A stretch of 64,000 nucleotides of DNA from Leptodontidium sp. MPI-SDFR-AT-0119 (Eukaryota > Ascomycota > Leotiomycetes > Helotiales > Leptodontidiaceae). The stretch lies in NCBI GenBank assembly GCA_020726505.1, contig JAHLEZ010000016.1, positions 930,001 to 994,000 of the forward strand, read 5' to 3'. Each line of letters opens with the position of its first letter. Within the stretch, counting starts at the first letter, position 1. Below, in pieces: positions 12,383-25,514 of this stretch. The notes beneath the pieces were generated by a model. The model worked only from the letters and a program-made list of their open reading frames with translations, was not told where the DNA came from and did not search any database. A program made the translations under genes and the position numbers.

Positions 12383-12684
12383 TATTACGGCTAATTAAAG
12401 GTTAATACGGCAAGTTAACTTAAGCTTTATATTTAGACTTAAAGCTACGCTCAGAATTGAGAAGAAAAGACAAGGAGGAAAGGAGAGTTCTCCTAAAGGG
12501 GGAACTTGAGTATAAATACATAAAGGGCCTTCCTAATAGGGCCTAACGTAGTCGAGTGCTATTCACGTTAATATGTCGCAGGCTCGCCTCCTAGTCTTCC
12601 CTATTAGGCTTAGCGCCGTCGCATAGCCAGCGATGCTACGAGCCTATGTCGGTTAGAATACGAGGCGTATCGTAGGTCGTAATA
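12383..12684 (-). repeat. 5' LTR of the inner Gypsy element
   Basis: 302 bp copy of 6091-6392 with transition differences (for example GGCC in one copy against AATT in the other). Followed by the duplication GTAAG. Confidence 0.9.
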
Positions 12685-14759
12685 GTAAGCGGTGACAAAA
12701 CATCTATAAGAACACTTAAGGTCGCACCCTTAGCCTTAATTAATTACTAGTACTTATTACTAAACTTGGCTAAAGGTCGAGGGTATAAAGTCTTTATTAC
12801 TTTAGCGATATTAATATAAGCTTAAAATAGCGGCACTCTTACTTATAAGTCTATTATAATCACAAAACTATTATATTATATTTAAAAGTTGTCTATAACT
12901 TATAGTCTCCTGTTAGTACTTTAAGTACGAAGTATATTACCTCTTGTTTACTAATACTAATAAACGGCAAGAGAAGTCTTTATTCTTTTAGACTTTTTAA
13001 CGGAAGGGGACTAAGAGGTATTAACGTATATATAAAAGGGGCCCTAACCTAACAGGCGAGAGACTTTAAATAGAGCTGATTAGGGGTAGTCGACTAATAC
13101 TCGATCCCTAAAAGGTTTACTAATTAAAGGTCGTCGGCTAATAGTATGTTTAGATCTCTAACACGTGGGGTGGGGTTAGCGTTAGCTATATTATAGTTAT
13201 TAACTTGAGGTTTCAGAGAGCACGGCTCTAATTCTAAGCGTATTATTAACTCTTCGCTAAGAGATTTCCTAGACTTCTGCCTACTTTATATAAATTGTGT
13301 GATCTACTTATTAATTCAAGGCTAGTTTGTTAATAATACTCTTAGTGTCGTCCTTTATAAATCGCTATACGCTACGTCAGGGTTAATAACTCTATAGGTT
13401 ATTAGCTTTGTCCCTAGGAATAATAGACTTACTTTGTTATTCCCTCTCTTTTTATTAATTACCGAGAGTTAGCGCCTAAGTATATTACGTCTATATTTTT
13501 TAAGGTGTCTAGCACGTTAAACTCGAATTTCTGGCCTAGGCCACAAGTTTAACTTGCCGTTTTAGAATCTAGTCTTACGGATTAAGCCTAATAACTGGCT
13601 TATTTAAACGAAGTTACTTTTTATCGCCTAGAATATCGCTAGCTTAATAATAGTAGTCTCGTTTTAAACCTATTATATATTCGTATACGGCAAGTAGTTT
13701 ATAAAGGCGCTAGTTTCTTGTTGAGTTTTACTTTAAGAGATAGGTATTCTTGTAGCGCGGGGCTAATATTTTCTCTAATTTACTTAGGGCTATATAGGCT
13801 CTTCTTTGTGTTTGTTGTGGTACTAAGGTGTCCTGAATCGTAGTTCTTAGTAATATAAAGTCGGTTTAGCGATCATTTTGATAATTTTAATGTGCGGCAA
13901 TATGTTGTCCCCCTCTTTAAAGACTAGGGGTACGTCCTCGTATTAGCTCTTTAATACTAAAGTATAGTTATTCCGAGTTAGACACTACTTAGTACTCACT
14001 ACGCTATTATTAAGATAGCTCAGGGACTTTAATCACTATCTTATTATCTCGAACACGCTATATCGTCGGAATCTTAGGGTTCTCTAGGAACTCAGGGTCG
14101 TTAAAGTCGTGTATATTAATATTAGGTTCCTAGTTAGTCGTGAGGTTGTCGTCTAATTCTTTATTAAGCTCTCTATCGTCGTCGCTGTTGTTATAAATAA
14201 AGTCTTGTCTTTTATAGAAGAGCTTAAGCTTGTTTCTAATAAAAGTCCGGCGAAGTCGGGGGCTATTTAGACTTAACTCTTTAAGTTTATAATACCCTTT
14301 CTCTATATAAGCTTTATAAATCTTATAAGGTCTAAGCCATCTGAAATCGAGAGTACAGTTAGTAGATATATTCCTCTCTCTAATAGAGTCCCAACGTAAG
14401 ACTAAGTCTCCCTTAACGAATGGCCGTTTATAAATATTATATTTTAAATTAAAAGCCTCTCTACCTTCTTAACGGCGGCGAGTCTTTATAAGTATAGCTT
14501 CGTCTATATATTCTTGCCGCATTTAAAACTAAAGAGCGCGGAGTTCTAGGAGCTTAAAGCGGTCCTTAATCTCTTTAGTAAATAATAATCTCTAAGTCGA
14601 GTTTATTATCTTAATAGGCAAGATAACTTCTCTCTCGTAAATTATATAAAAAGGAGTATACTCTATTAGGCGATATATTATAATACGGTCTATAAATAAC
14701 ACTACTAAAAGGTTATCAAGCCAGTGTCCGCCTATTTTAGAAAGCGCATTTTTAATTAG

Positions 14760-17700
14760 GCTATGCCCTCTCTTAATTATCTCATTCGCTCTAGCGTTAT
14801 ATACTAAGATTCGGATCCGGTCGACTTCTATTTTATTAAGTAAATCTATAACTTCTCTTATGTTCTTAGTTCCGCTATTAATAACTAACTTCTAAAATAA
14901 TCCGTGCTAATAAATAATGTCTTACTAAATAAAGTCAGTTACTCCTTTAGCCTCTCTATTAGCGAGGGCTCTTGCCTTAACCTAACCGCTTATGTCGTCC
15001 TTAATAACTACTAAGTACTTCTTTCCGCGTTTTACTAGTATAAACACAATATTAAGCGCCTATTTCTTTATTAGGCTATTTAATACTATTAAGTAAAGGG
15101 GTTCCTCTTAGCGTTTAGATAATTGGAGTTAGTAATCTTAGTATATCCGAACATAATTTATATAATTTATATATAGGCCTTTTTAGAAGTATTAAGTGAA
15201 GATTTAATAGTACGTGCTTTCTCGTCCTTTATGGCCCAAGTTATTATAGTAACTCTTAAGTATTACCTCTTTCTCTCTTACTATGTTAATAACGAGCTTA
15301 ATTAAAGCCCCTTTTAATAACAACCTTTAGATCTTACGATTATATACTCCGTAATTTAATACTTCACGCTTAAACACTCGAAACTATTTCTAATCTATTA
15401 ACTTCGGAGTCTTAAGCGTCGTTAAGTACTAAGCTATCTCTTAGTATTATTCTCTATACTTACTTATTATAATAAGTAAGCCTCCTTCGTTAAGAGAAGA
15501 TTTAGAACCGCTAAAAGAAGTAAGTTCCCCTTTTTTATAAAGTCTCTAAATTATAAATTTCATATCTTAAAGAATTTTATTCCGCCTCCGAAGTTCCGGG
15601 TTTATTAATACATTATCTGATTCTGAACTACTAGTCTCCTCTTTATTTATAGTACTAATAAAACAAATCTCGTAAGCTCTAAACTTAAAGAGAATCTAGT
15701 CTTCGTTGATATTACTTTCTTCTAGGGAATCTTCGAGGTGCCTAGGTCTCTGGGACAACTAGTCTGCCACTATATATGTCGTTCCTTGGACGTGTCGAAC
15801 CTTAAAGTCGAAGAGTCGTATTTAAGCGAGCTATTTAATTAATATCGCGTTAAGATGATCGTGAGTTACTCCGTTTAATTATGTAATAAGTGTATTAGTA
15901 TTTGTCTTTATAATAAAGTACACTTTAATAAGCCAAATCTTTAGTTTCTTTAAGATATAAAGTATACTCTTATACTCTCTTTTAGTAGTATTATATTTGG
16001 CTTCAGTCTTATTTTAAAACTTACTCTCGTACCTTATTAGGCGTATTTTATTTAAAGTTAACTCCCTTTGGCTAAGGAAGCCGCCTTAGCCAGTTCCGCT
16101 AAAGTTAACTTCAATTATAATTTCACTAGTTCCCTTTTTATAGTCTATTCGACATAAGACTAAGAATAAGTATAAAGCTTTCTATAGTTCAGTTATAGCC
16201 TTGCCTTATAAATTAAGTTCTTAGTAAAACTTGACCCCTTTCTATAAAAGTGCGTATAAGAGTTTAATAATTAGGCGAAAGTTCTTAATTTAAATTCGGA
16301 AGTAAATAATAAGTCCTAGGAATGCCTTGACTTTAGTGAGATTCGTTAGTTCCCGCTAATTCTTAATTTTAACGAGGTGTCTCGTAAATAGTTCTTTTCC
16401 TCTAAAGTTATAGGCGTACCTTATAATGTTTATACTATTAAGACAAAATTGTGACTTAGGCCTAATCGTAGCTCTAGTACGCTCTAAGTGTTTAAGAGTT
16501 ATGTCAAGGTTCTTAATATACTTTAAAACAAACCTCCTAATCCCTAATAAGGCTTTAGCTTAGTTATAGTCTATATACAGGCCTTTGACACTAATGTCGT
16601 CTAAGAATAGTATCGCAATTACTAGGACTAGCTTCTTTAAGATGCGTGTAATCGTTTAGACAAATTATATAACAGAATTAATAGCGCTTTATAAAAGTGT
16701 CGTATTTTAGACTAGTCTAATGTAAAGAATATAAAAAGTAATTATATCCCTACTAGATTAATAAAGTACTTATTAATTATACCCGGAATATAAGTTAACG
16801 AGACTTATAATATAGTAACTAATAAACTCTTCAGAAAACTCATTAATAAATAGCGAGAGGTTAGCGTTTCTGCGGGGTGACAGCATTTAATATAATAGCC
16901 GAGTTAATTAATTTATATTTCCCTGACTTTTTCTTTTAAACCAGGAACTAAGCGTTATAGTAAGGCCCCTTAAAGTACTCTAGGACTTCTTTATTAAGTC
17001 TTTCTTATATTATCTTAGTAACCTCTAGAATAAGTGCCTGCGGTAAAGGAAAGTTAGGAGCTTGCTAAGCCGTATATTTAATAGTCTTAATAATGACGGG
17101 AGGGGAAACATCTTTATAAAATTTGCTACACTTAAGCTAGTCAAAAGTTATAACTCCTTCTCGATTAACTATTATTTCGTCGAATAAGGCTCTCTCTTCT
17201 GGCCACAATAGGCTACCCACGTCTAATTTAGCTAGCTTTTTTGGAGTAAGTCTTGAGTTTTAGGGTATACTAGCGAAGTATAATAATAAGTGTTCTTAAT
17301 ACTTTCTGATATAATCTTAGGAAATTCCTCGTTCTCGTGCACGCTTATATTAGTCCTCCCTTTTACTAAGGGGGTCGCCTTTTAGGTTAGCTAAATTAAC
17401 AGGCAGGACCTTTTTGGCCTTTAACTTATATATAATTCTTACTCGCGCTACTGTATTTTACGTTTCTCTAAATAGTGACTTAATTAGAAGCTCGTCGTAG
17501 TTAGTGGTCTATTCGAACGTTAGGCTAGCCAGAGACAAGGAATCGTCGTTAAATACTCCCCTAAATAAGGGCTCAGAGACTAAGGGTTCCTCTCGGTACG
17601 AGTTAAGGAGTGCCCTAAGTAAAAAGTCTTTAATTACTAATTTTAGTATATAGAATTCTCTTTATATATACTTAATATACGCTATCCCTTTAAGACTCGT

Positions 17701-18488
17701 AAGTTCCCGGTCTCGTAGTAAGAAGCGAGGACGACAAAGTTAACTATCTCTCCCTTTAAAAACTCCTTCTCTTAATCCCGTCCTTATTAAGATGTCTAAG
17801 TATTTAAGTGTATTAACTATAGCGCTCGAGTAACAGTTAGTTAATCGTTTCTCGAGAAGTCTTCCTCTTTATAACTAATTTCAGATTCTAAATCTTTAAA
17901 GTAAATTAGCCTTACTCTATTCTCTCTACGTAATACTTCGGCATCCTTTACTTCTTTAGTAATATCGTTAGTCCTAACTATAGTGATAAGACTAGAGTGT
18001 TAATCTTATAAAGAAGCGAGTACAATCCCTTTATTATAATCTCTTAAGTAATAAAAAGTGACTCTAGCTTTACGAAAGAATAGAAAACTAAGGATGACCT
18101 TAACTCCGGGACTATTTATAATATAGAACTAATTATTAATCGCGTAATTACTTATAATAATAGTAACATTATTAGCAAATCTAACGAAATAAGACTTTAT
18201 ACTAGTAATTGTCTTTAAGGCTATTATTTGACTTCTTGTTATTAGTAGTTCTAAGAGGTTAACTGCTTTAAGAGTTATATAACTGACTTTAGCCCCCGTG
18301 TCGAGTGTAGCCTTAACATCGCTAATCTTAAAGCGCCTAAGTATTGTGACTATTACCTTTGGCGCTAGCGAGTAAAACGAGTTACTTATTTCCGTGGAGT
18401 TACTTATAGCTTTTATCCTAACACATAAGCTAGTGTTTCTTGTTAGTCGAGTACTTCGCCGTATCGTTTTAGGTGACGTAAAAAGCAC
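14760..18488 (-). pseudogene. pol remnant of the outer Gypsy element (protease, RT, integrase)
   Basis: 18129-18488 is an open 119-codon stretch on the minus strand with the aspartic protease signature TLDTGAKVSYI (about 18285-18318). Near 16590-16620 the strand reads AILFLDDISV, the reverse-transcriptase catalytic motif. Near 14940-15035 it reads KKYLVVIKDDISG followed, after one stop, by VKARALANREAKGV, the second-Asp region of a Gypsy integrase. Stops are mostly TAG/TAA where TGG, CAA or CAG is expected, typical of RIP. No functional polyprotein remains. Confidence 0.75.
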
Positions 18489-21400
18489 TAAGTAAAGAAG
18501 TTCTAGTACTAAGTCTTTATATACTAATAGTATACTAAGGAGGAGTACTAGGACCGACCTAAATAATAGGATAGCGCTAAGTAGCAGCCATATTATTGAC
18601 TTCTTAATTATTGACTCTTGTGTTATAAAGACACTATTTCGGAATTACTGTTAATAAGCTTGAAATTTCAAGGCAAGAAGATTCCTAGGGATCTTAGGGT
18701 ATACTTAGACCCTCCTCTTTTATTCTATTTTCCCCGTGAGCTAACCGCGGGCCTTCTTTGTTTCAATATTGCCTTGCTTTATTAAGGGGTACCCCCCTAA
18801 TTAATCTACGTATAGCGTAGGCTTCGGGAAAGTATATAAAGAATTAAGTAATAGTCTTTATAATATAATAACCTCTTTCCTGTCGAGGCTATAGTCGTCT
18901 TTAAAGGTAATAGCTTTAACGTTAGTAATATACTCCTTCTGTATTTATTAATTAATTACACTACTAGGCGTTCGGGAAGCTCTGGGAGGGTTAATAAGCA
19001 TTATTATTTCCCTTAGCGTAAGGTTGTTAAGTAATTCTTGTAAAGATAATAACTTGTTAAGGACCTTATCGAGCCTATAGCCGTTCTAGTCTAGTACTTC
19101 TTATATACAGGGGTTCTAAGAAGACGTTAATCGCGTAATAAGTCTAGGGATTTTAAAGGGGACTATAATTAGTTTAGGCTTCGCGGTGCGCCTCTTCGCT
19201 AAAGAGCTAGTTATAATATTCCGAGCTAATGCCCTAAATATAGTTAGTATAATAGGTTTAGAAACTATATTAGAAATCTTAGACTTGTTCCTGGCTAGGA
19301 TTTACTAAGGAGTCTTCCTTGCTTCTTTAGGACTGTCCACATCTATGACTTTAGTGAACTATATAGCGTCTCTAATATCTAGAGGAACCTTTAGTTTATT
19401 ATATAAGGCCTAAGCTTTGATTTTGTCTTATAACTTATTAAATCCCTTATATAACTTAAATACTAAGGCCTTCTTTTAGGCTCTAGTCTTAATAAGGGCA
19501 ATTATTGCCTCGGAATTAGAGTTGTCCTTTGTATTAAATAAGAGGGCTTAGACTTAAACGATTTACTCTTTAGAACAGTCCCACTACTATAAAATAATAG
19601 ACTCGCCGGCGTTAATAAGCTTATCGACGAATTTAATATAATTAACTGCAGAAGTTACTCCCTTCTCTCTTATAAGCGCCGCTTCTAACTACGATACTAG
19701 TAACTCTTTAACCGCCTATGCTCTATATTCAGAATCAGGAGAGTATTAGTTATTTAATACACGAGAGAGGATATACTCTCGTCTAAGTCTCTTATTAGTA
19801 GGAAACTATATAGGGTACGACTTTTTCCCTTCTTCTTAAGGTCCTATATAAATGTAGCTATTATCCTCTACTTTATAAATTACCTTAAGACTTATAAACT
19901 TCTTGTAATTAAAATATTAATTCATAAACTTATATTATACTTGAGGTCTCATCCCGGGCTCTTAATAATTTATATACTACCGGCACCTATAATTATCTCT
20001 TGCCTTCTTATTATAAGTAATAGAGTTAAAATAACTAATCTTATAGTTAACGCTAGCTACTTCTTAAGCCTCTTTAATAAATCGCAAGATGTTTATCTCG
20101 GCCGTGTATTTAGCGTTTATAGCTCTCTTAACTATTATTACAAGAATCTTCATGTGCCTTAAACTGTTATAAACGTTCTTTAAGTCTTTATTTATAATAC
20201 TCTCGGGGTCTCTAGTAATCTTTTATAAAGTTAAAAGAAACATAAGGTTTAAATTAACTATAACTTCTCTATTTTATCTCTTAAAGGCCTTACGAATCTC
20301 TTTACTTAGGGCGTTATTTTTATAACCTAAGAAGTTCAAGTATTATAATAGTAGTACTTAGGTTAACTAGCCTTATATAACTATAAACACAGGCTAAACC
20401 CTCTCCTCCCGGTGATTAGACGTCTTAGCGAAGATATTAGGCCGACTTACTTACATCTATTAGTGGTTTGTAATGCCCTACTCCTTTGTAATAGTATATA
20501 AGTCTCGTTCCGAATTAAGCTAGGCTTTAATAGTGCTATAAATGTCGTCAAACACATTCGTCTTAAGGTCTTTTAACGACTCTTTATTCTTAAAGGCAAC
20601 TTATATAGCCTTATTCCGAAGGCTTCGGGGGAGTATAAGTATAAATTAAGTCGACGCTTACTTTTTAGTGAGATTGCCTCGATTAACGTAGTTTAGGGCT
20701 ACCTCTCTAAAGGCCCTAAGGAACTTCCGGCATTAGTTTAAGGAAGGTTGGCCGTTAATTTAAGTATCCTTGAAATCCTACTCTAATAAGTCCAAATAAG
20801 TATTCGTATATAAACGATACTTATTATCGTCGGCCTAATAGTCTTACTTCACTTCCCTTTTAAGGCTAGCGTATATTCCGGTTTTAAAGCTAAAGAGCTT
20901 CTAAATATTCCACGCTTAAGAAAGGGTTATATAATCGACTACTTATTCCTTCTTCTCCCGGTCGTTAATAACTATATAACTTACGAAGTATTTATTAAGG
21001 GTCCAAAAGTAAGTACTAACGTTAATGCCGTTGAAAATGGGAGTATTCGGGGATCTAAGGATTAACATCAGCTAACTAACGTGGACCTTAATATTCTTAA
21101 GATCATTCGCGGTAATAGCCAAGGTCGAATTAAGAGCGACAAGTTCAACGATATTAATAAGAGGAGCTAAGTTACTTAGTTCGGTATTACTAAACCTCTT
21201 CCCTTTACTTTTCCCTTTCCCCTTCTTATTATCTAATAAGCTCTAGAAAGTATTATTATTATAAGGGGTAAAACCCCTATTAAAGGTCCCTGAATTATAA
21301 GAAGAGCTAGGCCTAACGCTTATAATCGTCCTAAAGTTACTTTTAGTAGTAAGTCCCAGGGTATTAGTAAAGGGAGCCCCTTTCTAATTATTAGCGTTAT

Positions 21401-22261
21401 TTAGTCTACTATAGCCGGATATTATTAGTAAGTTAAATGTAATTTAAGGTTTTAAAAGAATATATATAATCGTTTAATTAAAAGTAATAAAAGTAACAAA
21501 AGATTTAGTATATATAAGTATTATATTATTATATAAAGAAAGTAAAGAAACGTCCCCCTAGAAATAAAAATTTAGGGCCTCGCCTCTTTAAGTAAAGGGC
21601 CAAACAATAGGCTCTTTTAGTGAGGTCTTAGCCTGCGCCCTAGGCCCTATACGCCGAAATTATAGAGGGTTTAAATTAATAAATAGGGGGTAAATAGAAA
21701 TTAAATAACGCTAAAAAGATAACTAAGGCCTAGTTTTAAATTAACCTAAAACACACTTCCGCTAAATCTTTAAGTAAGACTTCGGCCTTTAGCTAACGAA
21801 CTAAAGAGTACGACCTATAATACTTTAGTTAACTTCTTATATAATAATCTCGGTACTTTATAATATTAGGCTTTAGCGGTCTAATGCTATAGGGCCTTAT
21901 ATTACTATAAAAAGTATTATAAAATAATAATGCACAAGTCTTTAGAATAGCGGGCACAAAACCTCGAACTAAGAGAGAAGAGATTTTCTAGTACTTTAAG
22001 TGTCCTTACGTATTATAAAAGTTTACTTGCTTCCCTTGTGTCTCTTTACTCTCTCTATTATATACTTGTGCCTTTATATCTACTGTTTTTGCTTTCGAAG
22101 GCTGAGGAGTTACTAATTAAATAAGTCCCTTAGTTTAAGTAATTGTTGTTTCTTGATTCTCCCTAAACGCTTGTGATTAATATAAAGGGCCCTTTCCGTA
22201 TAGCTTACTTAGTTTTATTTCCTCGTACTAAACTCACTCCTTACGTCGGTTACTAAAAATA

Positions 22262-22545
22262 TATAGGAGGGATAAAGCCTAATAAACCACATAATAAGAG
22301 AGGTAATATGTAATAAGGTATAGGAGAGATTCTAGGCGTAAGAAATCGCGGATTAATTAAATCTAAAGATAATATATATCTAAAGAGTATAAAACCTTAA
22401 GGGAGTGAAAGAGAAAAAAGTGTATTTAATAAATATCTGTAAACGTTCTTGATTCTTGAGTTAATTTCAAGTGTTAAGCTCTTTTATGTGGAAAGAGCTT
22501 ATCTGGTCAGGTGACAAAGGAGCTACTAGAGACTTCCCCACCACA
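22262..22545 (-). repeat. 5' LTR of the outer Gypsy element
   Basis: 284 bp, the partner of 3871-4154. Followed by GTAT, the target duplication. Confidence 0.87.
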
Positions 22546-22549
22546 GTAT

Positions 22550-23460
22550 TGTAGTTATATAGGGGTAGAGGTCTTTTGAAGTGTTTATAGTGGGGTGGGG
22601 GCGGGATGTCGAATGTCGGATATCGAATTTAATATCGAAAATTAGTGTTTTTATGTAATCGTCGCGCGCGTCGGTCTCTTTATACGATTGTAGGTGTAAG
22701 GAGTGGTTTAATAAGTTGTTTTTGCTAGTTTTTGTTGTTTAATTTGATTCCGAAGGTCCTGTTAATACGGTACTATCCCAGTGCCCGCGTGAAGTAGTGG
22801 GAATCGTTAGTTAAACCTAAGGTCGGTTTGCCTTTACGAATTCAGTTAATATAGTATCTCCCGATTCCTGCGTAAAGCTGTCGTAGTAGTAAGTTCAAAG
22901 TACTACCCTCGTAGTGTTCTTAACAACTCTCTCCTTTTGCTGTCTTTAGTTAGATAGCGCGATTCGAGTACTTTAATCTGTAAGCTGATTAGTATTAATT
23001 ACACTATGTTACCTAGAGCTCCCGTAATAAGTAACAACTTAGTTAATCGTAATAAGACTCGATATACACGATATAAAGCTTTAGTTATAAGTATGTATTT
23101 GTTCAAGTCTAAAGAGTTACTCTAAGGTATTGATGAAAGCTTTATATAAGAGACACTTATCGTGGGCTAGTCCCGTATTGGCTAGCGTCGAGTGCTCTTA
23201 TTTATGTCCTGCAACCCCTGTTTTTGCCCGTCCTCCGTATTCACGTAATTCGCCGATTACGTGAATATCATTATTCACACAACTACGTATAGTAGTGTAT
23301 GCTATAATAAGCCTAGCGTAGATTATTCATTATTAGTTCCTTAGGTTGAGGCATTCGAAAAGACTTCAAAGAAAAGATTTATTAAAATAATACTATGTTA
23401 TATTAAAGTTAATAAACTTTTAGTTATTAATAAAGTAAGTAAAGACCTAGTTAACTAATA
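22550..23460 (-). mobile_element. RIP-degraded retroelement, gag-like part (piece 3 of 3)
   Basis: Continues the element whose other pieces are at 1-1595 and 3448-3866. On the minus strand around 22760-22860 a frame reads GDTILTEFVKANRP then LTIPTTSRGHWDSTVLTGP, protein-like and on the same strand as the other pieces. Its 5' LTR, if any, is not recognised before the switch to GC-balanced sequence near 23520. Confidence 0.35.
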
Positions 23461-23573
23461 CCTAATTTAATACGCTTAGGCATAGATAATATAAAAAGGA
23501 TAAGCTTTCTTACCTACGAATTAGTTTCAATGACCTCAGTGGATCCCACAGATCGTGACTGAAAGTTAAGGTT

Positions 23574-24046
23574 ATGGCGTCGTTGGCGCCACAACGAACA
23601 TTGAGTTCTGTCTGGAAGAATGACTACATCGTTAGGCCTCTGGATGCACACAACTTGCAAGGCCCGGAGACTGTGGAAAGCCTTTTCATAATGTACCGCA
23701 TCACAAACAACCCAATTTACCGGGAATGGGGCTGGAAGATATTCAAGGCATTTCAAAAGTACGGGATCCTCGAGGATGGACAAGGCTATACGTCTCTCGA
23801 CAACGTAAATGCGGTCCCGCCGTCGCGGAGAGACAATATGGAGAATTTTGGCTGGTAAGAGATGCTCCACCTGAATCCCAGCTACTCAATGTGTCGTGAA
23901 TTGACGTTATTGAAATAGGCCGAAACTCCGAAGTATTTGTATTTGCTCTTCTCGCCGACAGACTTCCTCCCAATAGAGGGGATTGTTTCAACACCGAGGC
24001 GCATATCTTCCCCCGGATAAAGCAGGACAAGTTTCAGACTGGATAA
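23574..24046 (+). pseudogene. GH47 class I alpha-1,2-mannosidase, C-terminal fragment, broken
   Basis: Translation gives DYIVRPLDAHNL, ETVESLF, YREWGWKIF and GYTSLDNV, then, after an intron and frame changes, YLYLLFS and NTEAHIFPR. These are the conserved C-terminal blocks of glycoside hydrolase 47 (N-glycan mannose trimming in ER/Golgi, or secreted fungal versions). A 64 bp GT-AG intron is still recognisable at about 23857-23920. Two single-base losses in T-runs shift the frame, just before the intron (about 23847) and just before NTEAH (about 23988). The normally conserved Arg before PETVESL is Gly. Everything upstream, about three quarters of the enzyme, is missing. Not RIP-saturated, so it decayed mainly by small deletions. 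Confidence 0.8.
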
Positions 24047-24606
24047 AAGCTGATTGAGCGTAGCCACAAATAACGGCGATAGTATTAAATGTTTCTGTTC
24101 GTCTTATATATTAGACTTAATTCTTTAGGAAATAAAGTATTACTTTTAAGGAATAAATAAGAAGGGTTATAATAGTTAGTAATGATTTACATCCCTTATA
24201 TTAATTTTAAAGTAAGAGTACGAGGGTAAGGCAACGCAATTATATTAGTTTAATTTGGTTCTTGAAAAAAAATCTAATATAGCCTTTAATATACTTGTCC
24301 TAAAAATACCACCCTCCTCCAATTAGCTTATTTCCGCCTCTTATGCCGATAGAGATTAGAACGCTTCCCTACTATCCCCGGGATATATAGTGTAGTGTGT
24401 AAGTTAACCTAGGAGTATTTAACGTAAATCAAAGTGCTTTACCTAACTTGTTTTAAGAAGACTAGTGTAGCATCGGTACGATTAGAGTTTGGGACCTAAG
24501 TAGGCCTGATTTTCATACGCTTTTATTCCGTTCGCCGCAAGTACCGTAAGATCGATGCCTTCCTTCTCGTGGATACTCATAGTATCGAACCTTACGCGTA
24601 TAATAA
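24047..24606. other. AT-rich, RIP-like spacer, no gene seen
   Basis: Degraded sequence between the GH47 relic and the first MITE. No ORF, TIR or LTR recognised. Confidence 0.5.
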
Positions 24607-24614
24607 GTAATAAC

Positions 24615-25144
24615 TAGTGTTCCTAATAGTGTACGTTCTGTATTACTAGCTTCGTATTTAGACGATTTAATACGTACGTCGTACTATATCTCTAGGATTA
24701 TACGTATTAATAAGGGCAAAGGTATTATTATATTATATACTAATATACTAATATACTAGGAGAATATAATACTAAGCCTCTTAAAGATATTCTAACCCTC
24801 GAACTCTCTTATAAATTAAGTTAAAGAGTAATAAAATCTCTAAAACTAGTATATATAAGCTTTTAGTTACTTAGGGGTTATAGTCCCTTTACTTATAAGG
24901 CTAAAAACCCCCCTTCTTACTTCTCTTTACCTCTTCTTACCCCTTTTTTACCTCTTAATCTCACGTTTAGCTCACGTACTAATATATTAATATATTATAT
25001 AATAAGATTTAATATAGAGATCTTTAACTAATATTACTTAATATTTTTAAGAATAATCTTATATTACTTAGTATTTTTGAGAATAATCTTATATTACTAT
25101 AATAGGGGGTGTAAGCTATACTGCAGATACTATTGGGAACACTA
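24615..25144 (+). mobile_element. hAT-like MITE, copy 1 (530 bp)
   Basis: Terminal inverted repeats TAGTGTTCCTAATAGT at the left and its near-complement ACTATTGGGAACACTA at the right. The ends are flanked by a perfect 8 bp duplication, GTAATAAC (24607-24614 and 25145-25152). An 8 bp duplication and an ancestral CAGTG-type terminus fit the hAT superfamily. The element has no coding capacity. A second copy of identical length lies inverted at 25515-26044. Transition differences between copies show RIP. Confidence 0.85.
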
Positions 25145-25152
25145 GTAATAAC

Positions 25153-25506
25153 CTGTGACTACGATATACTGTTCGTAAAACGCCCTTGAACATTTATAAT
25201 CCTTTTTCCCTTCGACGAAAGTGCTCATAAAGTATGCACTAGGGTTAAGGTATAAGGTATAAATATAGTAATTCTTCGTAAATTCGCATATGTCGTTCGA
25301 GTTCTGCGTTTGATTTAACCTAGATGGAAGTTAGTCTCGAATATAATGTAGATGCTAGGTGATAAGTATTTAAAGTAGTAAGCGTACGATGAGGAGGCCA
25401 GGCTGGAAGTCGAGGTCTCGCAGAAATAAAAGGACTACGGGTGAGTTGGGGTAACGAGCCCAGTCCGGAATTCATGGTTTGTTCTAAGGCAAAGAGATAT
25501 ATGATA
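25153..25506. other. Spacer between the two MITEs, no gene seen
   Basis: About 350 bp of mixed composition; short ORFs only. Nothing recognised. Confidence 0.5.
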
Positions 25507-25514
25507 AATACTTT

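Larger units (their letters stand above)
6091..12684 (-). mobile_element. Gypsy-type LTR retrotransposon (inner), nested and RIP-degraded
   Basis: Two 302 bp LTRs (6091-6392 and 12383-12684, offset 6292) begin TGTTACGG/TATTACGG and end AACA/AATA. They are flanked by a perfect 5 bp duplication, GTAAG (6086-6090 and 12685-12689). The element is 6594 bp, a normal Gypsy length. A strong polypurine tract next to the low-coordinate LTR and reverse transcriptase and integrase motifs on the minus strand give its direction. It inserted into the outer Gypsy element and is therefore younger. The ORFs are riddled with transition stops, so the copy is inactive. Confidence 0.9.
3871..22545 (-). mobile_element. 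Gypsy-type LTR retrotransposon (outer), RIP-degraded, with a nested second Gypsy element
   Basis: Two 284 bp LTRs (3871-4154 and 22262-22545, constant offset 18391) begin TGTG/TATA and end ACA/ATA. They are flanked by a 4 bp duplication, GTAT, at 3867-3870 and 22546-22549. Transcription is on the minus strand: protease, reverse transcriptase and integrase motifs occur in that order from high to low coordinate, and a purine tract lies just inside the low-coordinate LTR. Order PR-RT-IN is the Ty3/Gypsy order. Removing the nested element (6091-12684 plus its duplicated 5 bp) leaves about 12.1 kb, long for a Gypsy element; about 3.9 kb lies between integrase and the 3' LTR. All frames are broken by transition stops. 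Confidence 0.85.
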
